From Diplosphaera chodatii (taxonomy: Eukaryota > Chlorophyta > Trebouxiophyceae > Prasiolales > Stichococcaceae): 64,000 nucleotides of DNA. The number at the start of each line of letters is the position of its first letter. Positions within the stretch are counted from its first letter, which is position 1. The stretch is taken from positions 744,001-808,000 of the forward strand of contig JAALGY010000031.1 of assembly GCA_032358165.1 (NCBI GenBank). Reading direction: 5' to 3'. This document shows, in pieces, positions 59,076-64,000 of this stretch. Below the pieces are notes generated by a model, which searched no databases, was not told the DNA's origin, and saw nothing but the letters and a program-made list of their open reading frames with translations. Position numbers and translations under genes: made by a program.

Positions 59076-62000
59076 TCACCGCAGCGCGTTGGCGGAGAGG
59101 GTGCCGCGGCCGGCGGCGCGGGACGCCTCCAGGGCCTCCAGCCGCTTGCCCAGCTTCGTCTGCGCCTGCACCGCAACAGAGCAATGGTTGTGCCAACGTC
59201 CGCGCATCCGCCATAATGTCATGGAGAGCCGTTTGCTGTGGCTCGTCGTGGCCTGTCAAGCAGCGGCTCAGACGACTTGGCTGGATATGCTTTGCATGTG
59301 GCCGAGCTGGCGGCACCTTGGAGGGGGGCGTGGTGAGGGTGTTGGGGGTGCAGGACCGCATGTGGTTGAGCGCCGACATACGCAGCGGCTCTGGTGGCGG
59401 CCCCGTCGGCTGCAGCAACGGAACAGGCAACATCGGCGTGCCGGTACTAGTGTATGGGCAGCTCTATGCGACAACACTGGTGCGGTGGGAGCAAGGGTGT
59501 GCGCTGCAGTGCATCACGTCGCCGATGCTGGCCAGATGATTTGACGGTTCGATGCCGAGCACAGGTGCAACATGCCGGGCGGGTTGCGAGCGTGTGCCTG
59601 GGTGGTGCCGGGCTTGGCGCCGGCGGCCTGCTCCTGCTGCTGCGCCAGCGTCAGGTGGATGCTGGCGAACTTGCGCTGCAGGGACTCCACCTGCCGACGG
59701 GGGCGACCATACTTGTCATGACAGGTGACCACCCAGACATTGTACACATCGGCGAGCACACCGCAGGTATAGGCGCAGACCGCGGCAGCCCCGGCTGCGT
59801 GCCTGGTGCAGCTCCGACTCGAGGCTGCGCAGGCGGTTGTCCAGGGCGCTGCGCGTGGCCCGCACATCGAACACGCCGTCCAGATCCTGCCGGCGGCACA
59901 GGAGCCATCGCGTATCTCGTGCCAGCATGGCCGACATCAATGGCTGCCATCCTGTTGAGGGTGCATGCTGCTGAGCCCTGTGCATGCTGCCCCTTGTGAG
60001 CAGCCCAACACAACAGTACGTTCGTGCACACCTGCGAGTAGGCGGTCTCCAGCTCCTCCCGCAGCCGCCCCGGGAATGAGTCCAGCAGCGGCATCAGGAA
60101 GAAGCAGTTGAACTTGAGCTCCACCGTCGTCACCACCTGGTCCCGGATGCCTGCGCACGAGACGGGGCAGCATAGGTTCGGCAGGTTGCCAGGCCTCTGC
60201 TGAGACGTATGCTTGCAAAGGGGTGTTCGTGAGAGCGCTGGCGGAGGAGGTGCAGGCTGGTGGCGGCGCCATGGTGTTAGCTCCCAGGACGCACCCTCGA
60301 AGATTTGGCACACCAGCGCGGCCACCAGCTGCTCCGACAGCGCGCCGAGCTGCCGGCTCCACAGGGTGGACTCCAGCACCTGCCGACCCACCAATGCTAA
60401 GTCATATAAGCAGCCACAGGTCTGCCAGGCTTGAATTACATCAAAAGTCTTAGGGCAGGATCCCGCCTGACCCAGCTGTATCATGTAGGTGCCATACACA
60501 GCCGCCCCTTGTCACAGCATCAGAGCCCATCAAACGTCAGTAGCACCTCTGCCACGCCGCCACCTCCCGCGCCAGAGGTTGCCGCGGCGGCTGCGGGGCG
60601 CGCCTCCCTGCCACCGGCGGCGGCGGTTGCCTCCGCCTGAACAGCTGGCATCTGTTGGACGGACACAATACTCAACATCAGGTCTTGTTGGCTGGCGTCT
60701 GCCGCAGGGCAGGTGTCTCTCTGATGCCTGATGCTGGCACCTGCTATGCCACCTCAACGAGCATGCTACTGGAGACCATGCGTTGATCGTGTAGAGCACA
60801 TGTCCCTCCAGGATGGCACGAGGTCCTCAGGGGACGCACCCGGCGCAGCATGGCGGTCATGGCATCGCTCGACTTGGTGTGCAGGCTCCACGTCACGTAG
60901 CGCGTCGTGCTGGTCAGGTCCTCCAGGCACCTGCGCAGGGCGGTTGTGGCAGAGTCGGCCATACCGTGCTGCTGCAGGAGTGTGTGCTTTGACCATGGTG
61001 CAGTCCATCAGGCACATCGGAGGTTGCAGCTCCTGCACAGTCTTGGGGTGCCGCCAGCACGCTCTGACGACGTCAGTGCGGAGCAGCTGTGGTTGACAAA
61101 GTAGCAGCACTCTCTTGGCGCCGCGGCGGCGGCACCTGGTGCGGGTGGCGGCCTCCACCTCCTCCACGAAGGCGTGGAAGCAGGCGCCGACGCGCTTGAG
61201 GAACAGGTCGTGGCCCGTCAGCCCCGCGCCCTCCTTGGCCAGCAGGTGCAGCGCGATGGGCAGCATCCGCCGCAGCACGTGCGCAAAGCGGTAGCCCAGC
61301 TGCGCAGGCGGCAGGCCGGAAGGCGTGAGATGAGGTGCTGATAACTGGGGCACAGCATCTGGCTCGAGTGCAAAGCTTCAGCTGACAGCCTGCCCCAGCA
61401 CAGCAGCCAGTCGACTCTACATACTCCGCCAGCTGCTGCTCATCCGGGGTCCAGCCTTAAAACTTGAACACCGTCGACCCTCGACCTGCTGTGACCGCCA
61501 GCCTCTGTGGGGCCCGCACCTGGTGGACGAAGGGCTCGAACATGTCGCGGGCGCGCGACACCGCGATGACGCAGGCCGTGCGCATGTAGTTCACGCCGTC
61601 GTGGAAATCGTCCACGCCGCACGCATTCACAATCTCCTCCCGCCTGCAGCACGGCAGGTATGACATATGCTCGCCGTGGCCGCTGAACCCACGCAGCATC
61701 CACTTGCACTCGAGCATGCACTACCGCCGTCAAGGTCATGGCCTATTGGATCACTATGTACTCCTGTTGGCTTTGACGTGGACACAGGGGTAGTATGCTT
61801 GAGTTCTAGCCGGTCACAGCAAAGCAGCGGCTGTGAGCCATGCGGCGGTGTGCGGTGCCAACAGCTGCGGGCGCACGTGATGTCAGGGCAGGCGATGGCG
61901 CCGACGGCGCAGCGGAACTCGGCCATGGCGCGGTGGTACTGCGCCCCGCCGTACAGCCGCATGTGCGCGTTGGGCAGCCCCTCCGGCACCGGCAGCGCCC

Positions 62001-63909
62001 CGCCGTCCGGGCCCACAAAGGCGCCTGCACGGCTCAACATCCGTTCAGACCTGCCTGTAAGCATGATGAAACAGCCTCTGGAGATGACCTGCGGATGTGG
62101 CACGATGTGGCTGGAACCCTTGTCACTCACATGCCCTGCTGCAGGGTGAGCATGCAAATGACACAGCAGCGGAAGGGACAGAGGTAACTTGACGGTTTCG
62201 GTTCCACAAGCGGCTGGACAGCGCCTCACCGCCCTGGATGTGCTCATCGGCGAGCGTCTCGCCGAACTTCTCGGGCGGCGCGGCCACGGTGCCGCGCAGC
62301 AGCAAGCCCAGGCGCGACAGGAACACCTCCCGGAAGTTGCGCCCCCGCTCCTTGAGCTTGTCCGGCGCCAGGTCCGACAGCTCCGTCTGCACAGGGCAAG
62401 TACATACTTTGTGATGGCCAGACTTAATGTGCACAGAGCAGCTCTGCCAGTGCTCTTTTACATTGCCCTGCATCAAGAACGGCCACCTTGCTTGCAAAGC
62501 AGCGGTGTGGCTGCGCCTTACATATGACAGCGACAGTTCCTGCCATACTCCATCGCACCACACCTGCGTCTCCTGCAGCTTGGCGGCGGCGGAGCGGAAC
62601 TCGCGCTCCAGCAGCGGCACGATGGCCGGCACATTCTCCAGGTACCTGCAAGCCGGTGGCGTGTGCGTTGATGCAACTCTCCTCAAGTTGAGCACATGCA
62701 GAAGGCTCCTGCAACACCAAGAGGCGTAGGGGTGCTGTGCACGCTGTAGGTGTGTGATGAGGCGGTGTGCCGGGGGCAGGCAAGCACCGGCGCTGCAGCA
62801 GCTGCTCCAGGAAGCGGCGCAGCTGGCTGACGCCGATGCGGGCGCGCTCCCCCTTGTCCAGCGGCCGCCCCATGCGCGTCTGCCACAATGCACACTCACA
62901 TCAGTGCAACCATGCAGGAGCACGCCTGGTGAGCATGGCAGGCCAGCGACATCTTCTGCCGCAATCTTGGCCCATCTTGAGGCACAACTGCACTATAGCC
63001 ACATGCAGATGACGGGGCGATGTCGATGCTGTAAAGCAACCCCAAGCTGTGGAAGGCTGGGCGCCTGCCAGCGTCGAGCATGGGCGCTGCAGCTGCGCAC
63101 CTCCAGGACAGCCACGTCGGCGTCCTCCTGGGAGCGCACCGCCTCCCGGAAGCGCTCGTTGGAGTGGAACAGCGCGTCCTTCGACCCGCCCACCCGCCCC
63201 GACGGCACCGACCTGCGCCAGCACAACACCAAAGCAGCGGTGACGCCAGCGCTGCCTGATCAAGATGAGGTTTGCAAGTCCAGAGTCCTTGAGAGTCCTT
63301 GAGAGTCCTTGAGTGCCACTGTGCAGTTCAGTTGGCCTGTCCAACATGTCCAGCCTGACCGACAAGAGGGCCTAGCGCTGGATCAGCATCGATCCCTGCA
63401 GCTTACCAGCAGCCAACTGGGCACAGCCTGTGAAGACAATGGCGGGAAGGCAACCACCGAAGAATGCGCACGTGAAGAAGGGGGAGCCGCCCAACATGGA
63501 GGGCTCCAGCTGGCGGCCGGGCGGGTGCAGGAACAGCTCCACGTCCTGGCCGCGGGCGAACTGCGGGATGCGGGTGTCCAGCTTGGTGCTCACCATCACC
63601 GTGCGCGCCAGGTTCGGGTCCGTCTGCAGCAGGAGGACAGGACGGCTTGACTGATCGTAATGTCAGTATATTGAGCTAAAGGGTACAAGAGATGGAAACA
63701 CCATTGTTTGATATGAGACATGACATTGCCAGGCCTGCTGAACTCTGGAGGAGCTCTGCCGGGCACAGGCGAGGTGCGGCACCACTCTCTGCCAGCCGCA
63801 CCTGCATGACCAGGCGGCGGGTGGTGGCGTTGGACCAGTCGTTGGAGTCCTCCAGGCACAGGATGATGTACTCTTTCTGCTCCATTTTGGCGCGCACCAT
63901 GCCCTCCAC
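59076..63909 (-). CDS. DRP5B: Chloroplast-division dynamin DRP5B (ARC5), 5' incomplete
   Basis: Seventeen visible exons in phase: 63802-63909, 63472-63623, 63101-63212, 62788-62879, 62564-62645, 62230-62386, 61877-62024, 61520-61643, 61136-61299, 60840-60930, 60547-60636, 60295-60379, 60032-60150, 59803-59886, 59598-59690, 59317-59409, 59076-59165 (627 residues). The translation tracks plant ARC5 block by block: LCLEDSNDWSNATTRRLVMQ, VSTKLDTRIPQFARG (G4), SVPSGRVGG, ERGRNFREVFLSRLGLLLRG, APPEKFGETL, MRLYGGAQYHRAMAEF, REEIVNACGVDDFHDGVNYM, SGHD-like TGHDLFLKRV, LTSTTRYVTWSLH, ELKFNCFFLMPLLD. DRP5B is the cytosolic GTPase ring of chloroplast (and peroxisome) fission. The P-loop lies beyond the right edge. 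A Gly/Ala-rich exon (60547-60636) and the last exons are divergent. Introns 59691-59802 and 59410-59597 both start with GC. Confidence 0.94.
63281..63313. repeat. Tandem GAGAGTCCTT decamer in a DRP5B intron
   Basis: Three copies plus a partial copy of a 10-bp unit lie within the intron between DRP5B exons 63101-63212 and 63472-63623. Confidence 0.85.
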
Positions 63910-64000
63910 CTGCCGGGTGCATCAGTGGTGGTCGCTACTGAATGGCACATTGGTTACTACATGTTGCTACATCCTAACATCTGGACTGGCGGGGCAGCAG

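Noticed and set aside
58449..59216. 255-codon plus-strand frame and several minus frames in GC-rich sequence
   Set aside because: Lies in the 3' flank of DRP5B and antisense to its last exon; no homology.

Overview
The window is nuclear DNA of a green alga. It is GC-rich, with short GC3-rich exons split by roughly 90-270 bp introns, about 160 of them in the models below. The gene content is plant-like: the chloroplast-division dynamin DRP5B, a PsbP-domain thylakoid-lumen protein, a SEC12-type coat factor with the plant K-loop, an EMSY-like ENT/Tudor protein and a glycolate-oxidase-family enzyme. A trebouxiophyte such as Chlorella or a relative is the most likely source, but that is inference. 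Continuous open frames are misleading here: the real genes are chains of short exons. Each exon chain was rebuilt by hand from homology, splice sites and phase continuity.

Layout, left to right. 1-3446 (+): C-terminal half of the 60S-maturation GTPase EFL1. 4154-9098 (-): a membrane-anchored pseudokinase. 10044-13185 (-): an EMSY-like protein. 13186-15649: an unresolved stretch with coding-like frames, then 15650-16095 (+), the end of a small membrane protein. 16335-18753 and 19762-22223 (-): two tandem GT-A-type glycosyltransferases with identical exon structure; the second carries a 4-bp frameshift. 22691-29201 (-): ZGRF1-like SF1 helicase. 29707-31792 (-): SEC12-like WD-repeat protein. 33384-37932 (+): ARID / AT-hook / Tudor chromatin protein. 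38500-41155 (-): glycolate/lactate oxidase family. 41626-43917 (+): PsbP-domain protein. 44589-50927 (-): 1124-residue kinase with about 545 residues inserted in its activation segment. 51858-52832 (+): EIF1AD. 53206-54800 (-): gankyrin-like ankyrin protein. 55143-58209 (+): LCAT-like acyltransferase. 59076 to the right edge (-): DRP5B, 5' incomplete.

The genes form no operon or cluster with a shared function. They are ordinary housekeeping, organelle and regulatory genes in tandem, divergent and convergent arrangement. No tRNA, rRNA, CRISPR array or intact transposon was seen. The most unusual signals are the kinase with a giant activation-segment insert, the pseudokinase, a high share of GC-AG introns (about 14 of about 160), the frameshifted glycosyltransferase copy, and a phase break in the oxidase gene.
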